The notes under the pieces were generated by a model. That model had not been told where the DNA came from. It saw only the letters and a list, made by a program, of their open reading frames with translations, and did no database searches. From NCBI GenBank assembly GCA_027924585.1, contig BSBM01000442.1, positions 6,076,001 to 6,140,000 of the forward strand: DNA of 64,000 nucleotides, written 5' to 3'. Shown in pieces: positions 1 through 12,055 of this stretch. This DNA comes from Larix kaempferi (lineage: Eukaryota; Streptophyta; Pinopsida; Pinales; Pinaceae). Every line of letters begins with the position of its first letter. Positions within the stretch are counted from its first letter, which is position 1. Both the position numbers and the translations under genes were made by a program.

Positions 1-38
1 GTCTACATGTTGGGTAATTTTTTTATACCCCAAGGAAG
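1..38 (-). repeat. Left remnant of element C
   Basis: This short piece lies left of the solo LTR and ends in GGAAG (34-38), the left copy of that LTR's TSD. It should be contiguous with 591 onward before the LTR inserted, so it is assigned to the same older sequence, the 3' end of element C. The assignment is inference; the piece is too short to identify alone. Confidence 0.4.
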
Positions 39-585
39 TGTTAGAATATGTGATGATGACTAGTGTGGTGTTGTTGGTTGTATCTCTCTAAGAAGGATCT
101 TCATAACTATCTAATTATAAAAAGGGGTCATCCCACATGCACCATGAATTAAATTCTTTTATTACCATTCTTTATATCATAGAAGTGGAAAAATATTTAT
201 GCCAAATGTATTATGGAATCTTATCTATCCATACCTCTAGCTATATAATAGAGGTGAATGAGACTCATTTGTACACATGAGGTTATGAAACTTATGGGGT
301 GTTATTGTGATAGGAAGTGAAGATGGAAGCCATGTGTGGATGCTCAAGATTGTAAGAGTTAGAGTTTGCTGAAGAATAAAGAAGATCAAGCCTTCTCGTG
401 GATGTTTCCCCATTTGGGGTTTTACCACATAAATCCAGTGTACGATTTTCTCTTCCCTTTCCTCTCTTACTTATGTTATTGTTTTTTTAATGCTTGTGTT
501 CATAGGAGATTAGACTAGTTGATTATGATTATTATGTTAGTAATCTATTGTTGTATGTTAATGTATGTTTCTCAATAGTCTAACA
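39..585 (+). repeat. Solo LTR K, probably Ty1/copia
   Basis: The 547-bp segment starts TGTTAGA and ends TCTAACA, a perfect 7-bp inverted terminus. It is flanked by the 5-bp direct repeat GGAAG (34-38 and 586-590), the expected signature of an LTR left after LTR-LTR recombination. No internal coding region is present. A TATA-like stretch near 242-250 and a region around 395-435 resembling the R/U5 part of plant copia LTRs put the transcription direction on the plus strand. The boundaries and TSD are seen directly; the copia assignment comes from general resemblance and is less certain. Confidence 0.88.
242..250 (+). promoter_or_regulatory. TATA-like box of solo LTR K
   Basis: The sequence TATATAATA lies about 200 bp into the LTR, where plant copia LTRs usually carry their TATA box, and is followed by a plausible R region. 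No functional evidence can be read from sequence. Confidence 0.45.
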
Positions 586-590
586 GGAAG

Positions 591-1073
591 GAGAATTCAA
601 TTGATGAGGGAAAATAATACTCCTTGAATTGTTGGAAATGTTTGTATCAGAAAGACCATTATATATCTACAAAGGTATGTTTACTAGCCTAATATGCAAT
701 AAAACGTTTCTAAGATTATTAAAGATTATGTTCTTTTTATCACTAGTAAGCCAAATAAAAGGTAACTTACATTACACACTGTTATGCAACAATTCCCAAA
801 AGAACATAAAATAAGAGTAATCCAACACATTAAGAATGATGAAAATAATTGAATAAGAAGCCTATTTGAGGGAAAAACTCATTTTACAATGTGACAACTA
901 CACAAGACAAGATGAGATTATCCCAAGACTAGGTCTCCTTGGTGTACACACACACACACACATGGTACTATTACAAATCTAGTTGATCATACAATTACAA
1001 TTAAGGTCCTAGCCAACAAATAAAGACTATACTAATATATAATAATAGGAATGTAATGTCACAATATATAGGG
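591..1073 (-). repeat. 3' flank / probable 3' LTR piece of element C
   Basis: When element A and one ATTAC copy are removed, this segment joins directly to the end of the minus-strand C polyprotein at 13547. Read on the minus strand, a possible LTR start TGTGACATTAC begins at 1063, a few dozen bases after the end of pol. No open frame of note is present. Because the 5' LTR of C is missing, the LTR identity cannot be confirmed by comparison, so the label rests on position only. Confidence 0.45.
946..962. repeat. (AC)n microsatellite
   Basis: About eight AC dinucleotides in a row inside the element C 3' flank. This is an ordinary simple repeat. Confidence 0.95.
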
Positions 1074-1078
1074 ATTAC

Positions 1079-2579
1079 TGACGAGCCTTTTAATTCTCTT
1101 TTAATTAAATTGAAATAGAAAGTTGTGCATAAATTATCAACCCAAGGCCACAAAGGCTTATGAGCTACCTGTCAAGATATATGCAAGACAGTGTAACTTT
1201 AAATGATTTTTAGCACAGAGGTGTTTTCTGGATTACCAAACTAGAATTAAGATGCAACTGTTGGTGAATAGACTTCTAGGAAATTGTCAATTACAGAAAG
1301 AATCTTGCAATCAAACCAAAGCACTTAACTATCAGATTTAAGAAATGTTCTGTTATGATGCAACATTCTGCAATGCTACGAAAAGCAATTAACATCTAAA
1401 TCTAATTTAACAAACTGAGAATTTCCTATGGAAGCAATTCGATAAACCAAAGTTGTAATGAAGAAATTGGATAAACTAATTTAATTCTACAATCCGCTTC
1501 TACCATTACGCACTAGCAACATAATTCCAATAATGAGCTTAATGCATCCATTCACCACATAAGTAATTCTAACTCAATGTTCATCATCCATACATGCCCC
1601 TGTATTTACCAATGATAATAATAATGACTATGCAATCCAGTCGTATCACTACTTAAAACATTCACACTCAGCTATGTTCGGCACACCAAATCTGAATACT
1701 AAACAATTAAATCAATCAACACTGCATCTACATTAAATTCATCGACATTAACAACATGCATAAAGGAAAGAAATCCTAACTATAACAACACCTGTCATAG
1801 AAGGGGGCCTTGCCTTCGGAAACAGGGGTTGAATAGCCACTCCCTCACACAAAATTGATCAACGCATTTGAATCAAGTAAAGATAGGTTTTATATAAAAA
1901 GTCTGATAGCAGTGTTTAATAGATCTTATGCAAATTGTTGGCTAACCCTTCTGAAAGAGTTTCAATGCTTTTATACATAAATTCTCATGAGAGAAATATG
2001 AAAGATCGTGCAGTTACAACAGATTTCCCAATAAGGCCCATCTACGGATCCTTAAAGAGATCTCATGAGCCATTCCAGGAGCCTGTATCATGGAAAGTGG
2101 AGATGATCCGAGAAATATCGGAGTGGTCAACTATGAGTCATCATAGACCTAGAATGTTGAGTTGGGTACAAATTCTCCGGTCCTTGGATTGATTGCATCA
2201 TCATCTATGCGCTGGGTAGGTGGCCAAAGTGATGTAAAATAACTGGAAGGAGAGAAATACATTAGCTTGATACCTATCGGTTATAGCTCGAGACTAAGAT
2301 GCACATTGTCTAGCTCCCATAATTCCTTCATTTTGCACCCTGTAGGTAAGATAATATTGAACCTGAAACACCACTTCTTTAATAGGAAACAATGGCATCA
2401 TAACTCTATCCAAATCATCATCAATTGACAAATAACAAAGAAAATGAGATCAATCCTTACCAAGGCCAACATATGCCAAATGTAAGCAAGAGAGAAAGTG
2501 GTAATACCGGATCAGGTCAAAAAGGTTCATAAACAAGGAAAAATATGAGAACAAAAAGGGTCATATACATAGCTCGTCA
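1079..2579 (-). repeat. Element A 3' LTR
   Basis: Matches 12056-13541 along its whole length. Its termini TGACGAGC and GCTCGTCA are intact inverted repeats. The frame open at 1935-2192, and its partner in the other LTR, are not supported as genes. Confidence 0.95.
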
Positions 2580-2592
2580 TCTCCCCCCCAAC
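2580..2592 (-). other. Element A polypurine tract
   Basis: Read on the minus strand, TTGGGGGGGAGA lies immediately before the 3' LTR. This is the position and composition of the plus-strand primer in LTR retrotransposons. Confidence 0.85.
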
Positions 2593-2813
2593 CAAAAGGT
2601 TTGCATGTCCTCATGCAAACTAAGACTGTGATCCACTAACAGGGGTAGTCAGAGAGTTGTTTAGGAACTCATAACTCCACTTATAGGAAGAATAGTTGTG
2701 CCTTCTGTTACACCGTAAAAACCCCTCTGTTCACTAACAACTTTGAAAAATTCACTGTCCTCTCCATCCGCCATAGGGCACCAAAGTATAGGGAAATGAA
2801 ATCGGAGCCCAAT

Positions 2814-4310
2814 CTAGTTGGATTTATGCATACTCAGGCAGTCAAAGTAGACTTGTATTCTATCTAGGGCTCGCTCAAACATTCTAACAGAGAAGGGATC
2901 TTTTCTTTTCTAGTCCGAACTGAGAGCATTAATCCTTCTTTGTAGACAGAGTAACACCTCCAACCTATGAAAGGGAATCCAATTCCTACATTCATGAACA
3001 AATTTAAGTTGGGCAATATCTAGGAGAGTAACGAATGCTTGATTTTGCATAACCTGGTTTGTGGCTGTGAATAATTTTTCAACTGAGGGTGAACCTCTCA
3101 CCCAAAGAGCATCTTCCCATCCAATGTTTTCCACGGCAGTGGCAGCCTAGTTCCATCTCAAATGATTTCTCATGAAAGACATGAATGCTCTCAGTTGTAC
3201 TTCCCCTACATGAGGGTTTGGGTCCCAATCCTCATAATCTATCAAAACCAGCTTATGCATATATAATTTGCATAAAAAAATTTGTTCTTCGTCGTTACTC
3301 CTGGAAAAAGTGGCAATGAACTAATCTTCTATCTCAATGTGATCATTATACCCCATGGTTACCATTGACAACCTAAAAGATATCAGCTGTTCCTTCAAAA
3401 ATACAGAGTAAATATTTGAAGCGGGTCTTAGATTCCTCATGGAGTGAGCTAGATAATTCATGCATTCTTTTTCAAATTTCAATTTCTCCACTTCTTGACT
3501 AAGCCTTCTCATGGCCAGGGCATAATCGTGTCTCTGTAGCTGCTCTGTAATTGTTTCCTTCCCTTTCTCCTTCCTCTGGTCACTGGCCAATTTTAGTTGT
3601 TCTTCCAGGTATCCTGTTGTCACCTTTAGCTGAGCCACCATTTCTTCAAGGTTCCTTATTTGGACTTCATCTGAAGGGATATCTTCATGCATCTCTTGAT
3701 CCTATGGTTCTTCTGCTTCAAAACCCTCTTCAGGTTCCATACTTTTTGCTTGCACACTATTCTCTGTCCCTTCATCTTTGAGTGTCTCCCTGCAATCTTC
3801 CCTTTGTTCGCCTTCCAATGGCATGGATTCCAATAGGGTATCCATCTTATGTCTCCCTATCCTTTGAATTTTCTCTTGCAGGGACACCACTTCTTCTGTT
3901 TTCTTCTAATAAGAACTTTTCAAATCCCATTAATCTTTCCTCAACTTACCATATGCTCTTCTGTATTTGCATAGCAGAAAATGCTGAAATATCCTCGACT
4001 TGGTACCTCACACCCCTTTGACTATAGCCGTCCACCGTTTTTCTTTCTTTTGCTGCTCTTCTACATTCTGCAACCCGACTTGATTTTCCCAGTTTTCGAT
4101 GATGCTATCTGGCATGGTCAATGCTTCCCATCCTCCATCAAATTCATTGCTTTGGCTAAGGAATTTTTCTCGGTCTTGTTGCTTCTTTTGATCCCTTGAT
4201 CTTGTCTGGGTATGGGGTCCTTCTATCAAACTGATTAGGGTTCTAGCTTGCAAGCTTCTCCTTGGGGTTTCTGGAGTATCTTCTGATGTTTTCCTTCTCT
4301 TCCTCCCTAT
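2814..4310 (-). pseudogene. Element A third ORF: coiled-coil protein
   Basis: Between integrase and the 3' LTR one minus-strand frame stays largely open for about 500 codons, broken by a handful of stops (pieces at 4008-4310, 3702-3890, 3321-3692 and 2910-3134 are all in the same frame). The N-terminal third is charged and rich in Lys, Arg, Glu and Gln. The segment at 3321-3692 has heptad-like spacing of Leu, Ile and Met among Glu and Lys (LEEMVAQLK, YLEEQLKLA, LSQEVEKLK), predicting a coiled coil. The C-terminal part is more globular (WEDALWVRG, LLCLQRRINAL). No transmembrane segment or signal peptide is evident, so it does not look like an envelope protein although it occupies the env-like position of Athila elements. 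I do not recognise the family. Its function is unknown; a structural or regulatory accessory role is only a guess. Confidence 0.6.
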
Positions 4311-4932
4311 CTACCTGGTGATCGAGGATATGCCCACAAATGATTTCCATGTCTAGCTCTGCTTATGTAGGGTATATTCTACCAACAATCTAATCAAACC
4401 ATGATATGCCAGACTTGTGTCTAGCTCTCGAACCATTTTTCACCTATCTGTGGTAATCCAGAGACCCTTGCAATTTTCATCTCATCCGCTTGAATTTTCA
4501 ATCCTCGTACTTCTGCAACTAGACTGTCATATGTGAGCGCAAACTCCATTGCAATCATAGCATCTCCCTTCTTCATTTTATCAAAATAATCCAGCCACCC
4601 TGCCTATTGAAAAACTATTTTCACTTCTCTGTTTCCATAGACCATATCCGTGTTTTCAGGTTCACTACAGATTGCTCCCCTCATTGTTTTTCATTCTTTG
4701 TTTCTCTCTAGAGTCCTGCAATGCTTCAGATTTTCCTATCAAGTCTTCGAAGAAAAGGATGGGCTTGGATTTTTAGAAGGTGGGTTCATGATGTCGCAAG
4801 GTGGTGTTGTGGTATTATTAGTACTGGTCTGGCTTAAAAGTTCGTGGGAAGTGGAGTTAATATCAACTAGGATTGGTAAGTTTCCTTTGGTTTAATATTA
4901 GTGGCTACTATATTTAGAGGCACCTCTAAATT

Positions 4933-4950
4933 ATCCCCCCCCAACCAATT
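4933..4950 (-). other. Second, internal polypurine-tract-like sequence of element A
   Basis: Minus-strand TTGGTTGGGGGGGGATAA closely matches the LTR-proximal tract at 2580-2600, sharing TTGGTTGGGGGGG. It lies about 2.35 kb inside the element, just upstream (element orientation) of the third ORF. It could be an internal priming site or the scar of a duplication that brought in the ORF. Confidence 0.6.
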
Positions 4951-5521
4951 CGGCACACGACCCTGTGTGGTACTAATTGGCTTAATAAGTCATGATCCAT
5001 CCTCTTGTACTTATCAAAAGTGAATGAAGGATGGTTATGTACCTTCCTTACCTGAGAAGAGATGCATGGAGTTCGATGGCTGGTTGGTTGCAATGATGAG
5101 AAGAAGGACAGAAGGTTCTCCACTCTTTGCACTGATGGTTGTAATAAGCTACGATCATTCTCCTTTGTGGCCGACAAGCTGCAATGATGTTCCAGTATTG
5201 AGTCCTATCAGGCAGGGATTGATAAGACTCGAGTTAGCTGTTGAATGGGATCCACGATGTTGCGGATCAATGCTGCATGATCCCTATTCTCCACTTGCTG
5301 GCGACATCAAATGATGCTGGTCCTGTACAGGTAAGAAAGGTGCCACCATGTGGATGTGACGTGGAAGGTAGCCAAAAATATGACCGTTAAAGTGTTGGGC
5401 GAGGTCAGAAAAGGAGCCAGCAACCTTGTATGAAATGATTCTGTGGTGTTGCGGAAAGGTATGGGGAGTGGAATGGGAAAAAGATTTTGTAACGCTACGG
5501 AAAAGGTATGTGGAGTAGATA

Positions 5522-5790
5522 AGGGGTTCTATAATGGGATGGAACATGTTATGTAATGGAGTGGAACATGTTCTGTAATGGGATGGAACATGTTTTGTAA
5601 TGGAGTGGAAAGGGGTTCGGTAATGGAAAGGAACATATTCTGTAATGGAGCGGAACATGTTCTATAATGGGACGGAACATGTTCTGTAATGGAGCGGAAA
5701 GGGGTTCTGTAATGGAACGGAACATGTTCTGTAATGGACCAGAACATGTTTTGTAATGGGATGGAAAGGTGTTCTGTAATGGAACGGAAA
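5522..5790 (-). repeat. 22-bp minisatellite inside element A
   Basis: About twelve imperfect copies of a 22-23 bp unit whose core on the plus strand is GGAACATGTTCTGTAATGGA. Many copies hold the palindrome GAACATGTTC; a variant replaces ACATG with AAGGGG. The array is open in two minus-strand frames (5284-5658 and 5529-5921), an artefact of the repeat rather than a gene. It separates integrase from the third ORF. Confidence 0.9.
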
Positions 5791-6039
5791 GATGTCAGAA
5801 ATGAGTATGAAATGAAATGGAAATGGTTTTCGTAGTGATACGGATGAAACAGTAGATAAAATCTGTGTAAAATAGTCTGAAAAGTAGTTATATCCAAGAG
5901 AGAAGGGCCATCAATAAGCAAGTGATATCAGGGGGAATATGGAATGAATGGGATAAGAAGGAGGGATTATGATATAATTTCCCTGCAAAGAATCCACAGA
6001 TAGGTTTATTAGTATCAAAATAAAATTTCCTTTTTTTTT

Positions 6040-9000
6040 TTAGGGCTGCATCCAAGGAGGATTTTCACAGTCCATTTTTCTTCTCCTTTTTTTTTTATTC
6101 TTCTTCAGAGGTCGAGATGGTAATCTCAAAGTCTTTGGTACACCAGCAGCCAACAATATTGCGGATGAACGCCTCTTTGGACAATGGTTTCTTATATGGG
6201 CTTAATCTATGACCATTGGCCATAAGAAGCGTTCCCTCACCATCAATGGTTCTGAGTCGTACTGTACCATTATCAAAAACTGTTTCGATCTCATATGGTC
6301 CTAGCCAACTAGTGTGAAGTTTCCCTTTGAACTTTTTGAACCTGGAGTCGAGAGAAGAGCCTAGTCACCCTCTTGAAAATACTTAGTTTTGATGAATTGA
6401 TCATACCACTTGGTTCGTTGTTGTTTCACAATGGCTGTACGTTCTATGGAAGCCAACCACAATTCATCAAGATCATTAAGCTACTGCAGGCGAGTATGTT
6501 GGGCCTGTGATAAATCCATGCCTAATTGAAATGCAGTTCTTAATGTTTTAATATTAGCTTCTATTGGCAGGGTGACTTGCTTGCCATGAACTAATTGATA
6601 AGGAGTCAAACCTGTGGTACTTATCCATGTTGTTTTGTAGGCCCATAAGGCTTCAGACAACCTACTAGCCCAATCCCTTTGATGAAATTGAACAGTCTTT
6701 GTGAGCACAGATTCCAGAATTATGTTTGTACCTTCAAATTGCCCGTTAGCCCGAGGGTGATATGTTGAAGTTATTATTTGCTTGATGTGGTACTGTGTTG
6801 TAAGAGCTTTGATGATTTTAGATGTAAATTGCGATCCTCCATCAGTAACAATTTCCCTCGGGACTCCAAAACTTGTGAAAATATCTGCATATAGAAAGTC
6901 TGAAACTGTTTACTCTGTTGCCCTTGGAATTTCCTTTGCCTCCACCCATTTAGTCACATAATCTATGCATACTAGGATATATGATTTTCACCTGGATGGA
7001 GGTTTGATAGGGCCAACAAAATTCAATGCCCATTTCTCAAATGGTTCCACCACAAGCTGAGCCTAAAGTGGCATTTCGTCTGACTGTAGTGGCTGGCCCA
7101 TTCTTCGATAGCTATCACAGCTCCGGACATACTCTCGGGCATATTTAAATATTGTAGGATAATAATAGCCCAGTTGTAGGATTTTGTGGGTTGTTCATTT
7201 GTCAACAAAGTGCCCCCCACATGGGCCATCATGATAGGTTCTCATGATGGGATAAATTTCATCTTCACGAACACATCGACGAATCACCACGTCCGGTCCT
7301 GTATAAAACAAATAGCCATCAATCCATGAAAATATGTTGTTGCGTTGCACAATCCTTTTCTTTTCTTTTGATGTCATATGCCCAAGAAGTCTTCCTGAAA
7401 CCAAATAATTTTCTACATCTACAAACAAAGGAACATTAGTAGAAATAGCAAACAAATGTTCATCTGGGAAAGCATCATCCACCGGTTGAGGTTCCTCTTT
7501 ACTATTTATTCTTGAAAGAAAGTCAGCAACCACATTAGTTTTACCAGGCCTGTCCATTATTGAAATGTCAAATTCCTGTAGCAACAACAGCCACCGAGTG
7601 ACTATGCTATTTGTGATGGGTTTGTTCATGAGGTATTTAATAGCAGAGTGGTTAGTGTGGACAATCACTGGGTATCCTGTAATGTAATGGCGGAATTTAT
7701 TTATGGCGTAGATGACAGCTAGGAATTCTTTTTCGGTCATTGTATAATTAAGTTCGGCAGCAGTCAAATTTTTACTAATAAAATATATGGCGTAGGGTTT
7801 CTGATCTTCCTTCTTGCCTAGGACTCCTCCTATGGTGGTATCAGAGGCATCTGTGGAGATTAGGAAAGGCAAGGACCAATTTGGTCCTCATAGGATAGGT
7901 GCGGTAGAGACTTTCTGTTTTAAATTTTCCCAAGCTAGTTGACAAGCATCGTTCCACTCAAATTGTTTGTTTTTGGACATGAGCAGAAATAAAGGACTAG
8001 CAATCTTTGAAAATTTTTGAACAAATCTTCTATAATAACTTGCATATCCAATAAAACTGTGTACCTCTTTATGTGTGCATGGAACTGGTAAATTGAGGAT
8101 CACCTGAATATTTGTTGGCTCTACTTTGATGCCATTAGGAGATATGAGATGACCCAGAATGACGCCTTGGGTGAGCATCATTCTGCATTTCTCACTGCTG
8201 AGACAGAGGTTCACTTCCTTGCATCGTGTAAGTACTTTGTCCAGATTTTTCAAAGCTTCTACAAAATCTTCACCATGAGAGGTAAAGTCATCCATAAAAA
8301 CTTCCATTGTGTCATGAATAAGATCAGAAAAGATGTTGAGAACAGCCCGCAGAAATGTAGCAGGGGCATTACATAACCCAAAAGGTAACACCTGGTATGA
8401 CAATGTACCCCATGGGAATGTGAATGTCGTTTTATCTTGATCCTCCAGTGCTATCCTGATCTGATTATACCCACTGAAGCCGTCCATAAAAGAGAAATAC
8501 TTTTTTCCTGCCAGCGTGTCCAACACCTGATCAATGAAAGGTAACGGAAAATGGTCCTTATGTGTAGCTTTGTTCAATTCCTTGTAATCAACACAAATAT
8601 GCCACTTTCCATTCTTCTTAGGAACTATAACCAGCTGAGGCACCCATTTTCTATTAGAAATAGGATAAATAAAATTCGCAGCCAACAACTTTTGAAGTTC
8701 CTCTTTGACCACCTTTCTGAGTGTCAGATTTATTCTGCGCTGTGGTTGCCTGATAGGTTTGCAATCATCCTTGGTATAGATATGATGTGTACACAAGTCA
8801 GGGTGAAAACCTTTCATGTCACTGTAATCCCAGGCAAATGCAGACTTATGTTTCTTTAATACAGAGGTAAGTTGTTCTGTTTACTGCTTTGACAATGTGG
8901 AGCTAATCTTTAAGAGCTTTCTAGGTTCAATTTCCACTTCGCTAATCACAGAATCACCATCAAGCGTAGAAGTAATATCAGGTGTCCTAGATGAACTTGG

Positions 9001-9717
9001 AATGCTTTCAATTTGTTGGGTAGCACAAACTAAACTAAACAATTCCATAAAATATCTCGAAGGACTAGAAGAAATAAATTTACTGAGCAAATCATCCTCA
9101 GTTAATTGTTTTGTTGCCAACAATTGTTCAATCATGTACAGCTGTAGGGTTTCATCTGCTTGCTCAGCTTCCTCTTCATCTGGCCACAAGGGGAGTTCTG
9201 GTTGCATCGTTGGCTTCCCAGGAGGATACAAAGTGAGTTACTTAACAACATTACCATGAGATATGCGCATGTTTCCTGATCGGCAACCAATATAAGCATC
9301 TGCTGTGGCCTACCATGGTCGACCCAAAATTAGGGGATAGCCTCCCAAGTTTGATTTGGTCTGTAAAACCATAAAATCCACCAGGTATTCCCATGAGTCT
9401 ACTGAAATAAAAAGATCTTCTATAATGCCATCTAGTTTTACAGGATATTGGTCAGCCAACTGTAAAATAGTAGAAGTTTTTTGAAGGTTTGTAATGCCCA
9501 ATCTATCCATTGTCTGTTTAGTCATGACATTAATAGCTTCTCCCAAATCAATCAATGTATTAGAGAGAGAAATGCCATTGATTTGTACTTTGACAATGGG
9601 ACTACCAGGGTTAGAGTACTTAGTAGTAAGAGTGTTACCCATCATTAATTCAGCCAAATCTCCTACACATGAACTGTTGGGGGGTCTTTTCTCTCTCTGC
9701 TTGGTTTTTTCAAACAT
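6040..9717 (-). pseudogene. pol: Element A pol: protease, RT, RNase H, integrase
   Basis: A single minus-strand frame runs from 9717 to about 6040 with roughly ten nonsense codons. Protease (about 9310-9630) has the active-site motif LIDLGEAINVM, with Glu after Asp-Leu-Gly, and ends near LGRPW. Reverse transcriptase (7888-8817) shows the fingers motif VIVPKKNGKWHICVDYKELN, the catalytic FMDD at 8287-8298 and the downstream LGHLISPNGI. RNase H (about 7500-7872) begins LISTDASDTTIGGVLG and carries TEKEFLAVIYAINKFRHYI. Integrase (about 6100-7200) retains FGVPREIVTDGGSQF and STYHPRANGQFEGTN, holding the second catalytic Asp and the Glu region. No chromodomain follows, as expected for Athila/Tat. 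The stops at 7195, 7888, 8881 and 9309 make it non-functional. Confidence 0.92.
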
Positions 9718-11830
9718 AACTCTCTGACAACTTTGGAGTAAATGGGAATGTCTTTAATGGCTTGGAAAAGTGGAATCTTTACACAGACATTTCGTAATTC
9801 TCCGAGGAGATCAAATTCTAATTGAGGCATAAGTTTATCTATGATTAAGCGCTCGGGATATGGTGGAAGTTGCTTTTGTTCTGTTTGTGGTGATTTCCTG
9901 GGTGGGATGAGTGGGAAATTATCTTCAGATCGCACTGGTGTCTCTTCAGATTGGACTGGTAAGGTTTCTGGTGTCTCTTCATCTTCTTCCTCTGTAATGA
10001 TAAGAGAGGTAGTTTTATTAACTTTTCTGCTAGAGCGTAATTGAATGTCATGGAATTCCACTGTGGAGATGGAATAGGCTGGATAATTAGGTAATTCAAC
10101 AGCCATTACAGGTTGTCCAACCTTGTTATTAGGGTTAGGAGCAGGTTGTGCAGGAAGAAGTGGTTTGGGAGGTGGATTGTTCAATGGCAGGGTTAACTGG
10201 AGTTGTGGAAGAGGTTGCATTAATGGTTGTACTGGTGCAAATGGGAATTGAGGATTCTGTACCTGAGGGGGTAGATGTTGAATTTGTTGTTGATTCCAAA
10301 AACTTGAATTCCTCCAGTTTGATTGCCAAGGGATACTTTGTGGATATGAAGGTGACCATGCTTGTTGAGGCATAGGTGGGTACCAAGGCTGAGAATTTTG
10401 CTGAACTTGTGGAGCTTGTGGAACTTGTGACTGGTGTATTTGAGCATTATTCCAATAAGGATTAAATGTTTACATAGGATCTAGTACTATACCTGAGGGT
10501 CGGAGTTGCCATGGGCGTTTTTGAGATATAAAACAAACAGGTTCTGCTTCCATCCTTGCTTCCTCATATATGGCCTTGAGTCCTGGCAGCGAAAGGCATC
10601 CTTTCGTAGGATGCTCCTGGTCGCATAGAAGGCAGATTTCCACTCTGTCTAATGGGCATCTCTTGAGAGGGTGTCTCTTTCTGCATTTAGGAAAAAAATA
10701 GCCAAAGCTCGATCTTCCTCCTCTTTCCTTTTCTTTGCTTGAAGTGCATCTAATTGAGAGCTCAGGGAACTGAGTATGTCAGTTTTAAAACCCTCCAAGA
10801 GGTTTCCAATCTCCATTCTTGAAACTCCTTCTCTTGAAGTCTTGGTGGTCCTGTTTACTGTATCTCGAATCCCTCTTCCCGATATGGAGGCATTCCTCGA
10901 ATACCTTCTGCAGAGGCCACATATTTCTACATATTTAGTTGGGGATACATCCCCTGCACCCATCAAATTCAGCAGGTCAATGCAATCATCTCTGATCCCT
11001 AGTAAGAGCAGAATTTTCAATGTATCATCATTTAACCCATTCTGTCTTGATCTTTGCAAATTATATTGGAATCTCTCCACATAGTCTTCTAGGTTCTCGT
11101 CCTCTTGCTGGATCATTTTAAAGATTGCTTCCTTCTGATCCTTATCTTTGCAATATTCTTGATATTTATCCAGGAAGACCTTCTTCATTTGATCCCAGGT
11201 CAATATATTGTCTCCTCCCAGCCCCATAAACCACCTTAGAGCCTGGCTTTTTAATGTGGATGGAAAAAGTTTTAGCTTCTAGTTATCTGTAACATAATCG
11301 TAGCTCCTGTAGAGGAAATTGAATTCAAACAGAAATGTGTCCGGGTCCTCACTTGCCATACCATGAAAATTGGGCAATGTCGAATGTGGAATATTCTTCA
11401 TCTGGTTTGTAAGTGTAGATCTGAAATTTCTGATTGGAAATTTGAAGGTAACTGTTTCGGTACTTGATTCTCCATTTGTATTTGCTCGGTTTGTCTCCTC
11501 CTTGTTGGGAATGTGCTCTCCCTTGCCATCCATATTCACTAAAAAATCTTCAAATGTAGCTAATCTGGATGACAACGGAGATTCAACAAACAATTGTTCC
11601 TCACTCCCTTGATCTGTCACCGGCAGATTCTCCTCAGCATGCATGGGTAAGACCGTTCTGTTGGTGGACGTGGTAGAATGCTCCGGCATTTCAATCTCTT
11701 GCTTAGAAATGTTGATAGAAGGTGACCTCCCTTGAACACGTCCTCCTCTTATTGTACTTCCTACACGGTTAGTACCTGGGGGGTATCATATGCATACAAG
11801 CCTACCCGTACTATCTCTTATTCTACGCAT
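9663..11830 (-). pseudogene. gag: Element A gag
   Basis: The start is placed at an ATG at 11830, the first Met after the leader; a TGA follows after 14 codons. The capsid-like part runs through 11279-11689 and 10649-11227 (LPNFHGMASEDPDTFLFEF, EDYVERFQYNLQRS), interrupted by one TAG near 11279. At an A7 run (10692-10698) the frame shifts. In the new frame a nucleocapsid-like segment appears with a CX2CX3HX4C knuckle (CLLCDQEHPTKGC). A TAA near 10469 precedes a Gln- and Pro-rich linker (9900-10373) and a C-terminal block containing LLGELRNVCVKIPLFQAIKD, which resembles the conserved Athila gag tail before protease. Gag ends at 9663 and overlaps the protease frame, so a further frame change is needed to enter pol. 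Confidence 0.88.
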
Positions 11831-12034
11831 GAATGAATTGCATGATCCAGGATTCACAGGGACTTGCAGCGAGCAATATTCTGAAGAATTTGTCTTTGCG
11901 TCTTACTCGTCCATCCTCTGAAATCACACCAAACTATTTGCAGAGAAAAAATGTCATACACAATCCACTCAAACAAAAAAAATCGCAACTACAGAACCAA
12001 AATAATCAATCAAAACTACAATGTCCTTGGCATC
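11831..12034 (-). other. Element A leader between PBS and gag
   Basis: Untranslated leader of about 200 bp, A-rich on the plus strand. No further motif was recognised. Confidence 0.6.
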
Positions 12035-12052
12035 TCCCTGGCAACGGCACCA
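12035..12052 (-). other. Element A primer-binding site, tRNA-Asp type
   Basis: Minus-strand TGGTGCCGTTGCCAGGGA starts 3 nt after the 5' LTR. It matches the complement of the plant tRNA-Asp 3' end at 16 of 18 positions. Athila elements are known to prime from tRNA-Asp. Confidence 0.88.
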
Positions 12053-12055
12053 AAA

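Noticed and set aside
1935-2192. Open frame in the A 3' LTR with a longer partner at 12897-13181
   Set aside because: Shared only because the LTRs are copies; opposite to element orientation and without recognisable motif.
2814-4310. Calling the A third ORF an envelope gene
   Set aside because: No signal peptide or transmembrane segments visible; only its position matches env-like ORFs.
5284-5921. Two overlapping minus-strand frames of about 125 residues with repeated SITEHVP-like units
   Set aside because: They are translations of the 22-bp minisatellite; period and composition explain the openness.
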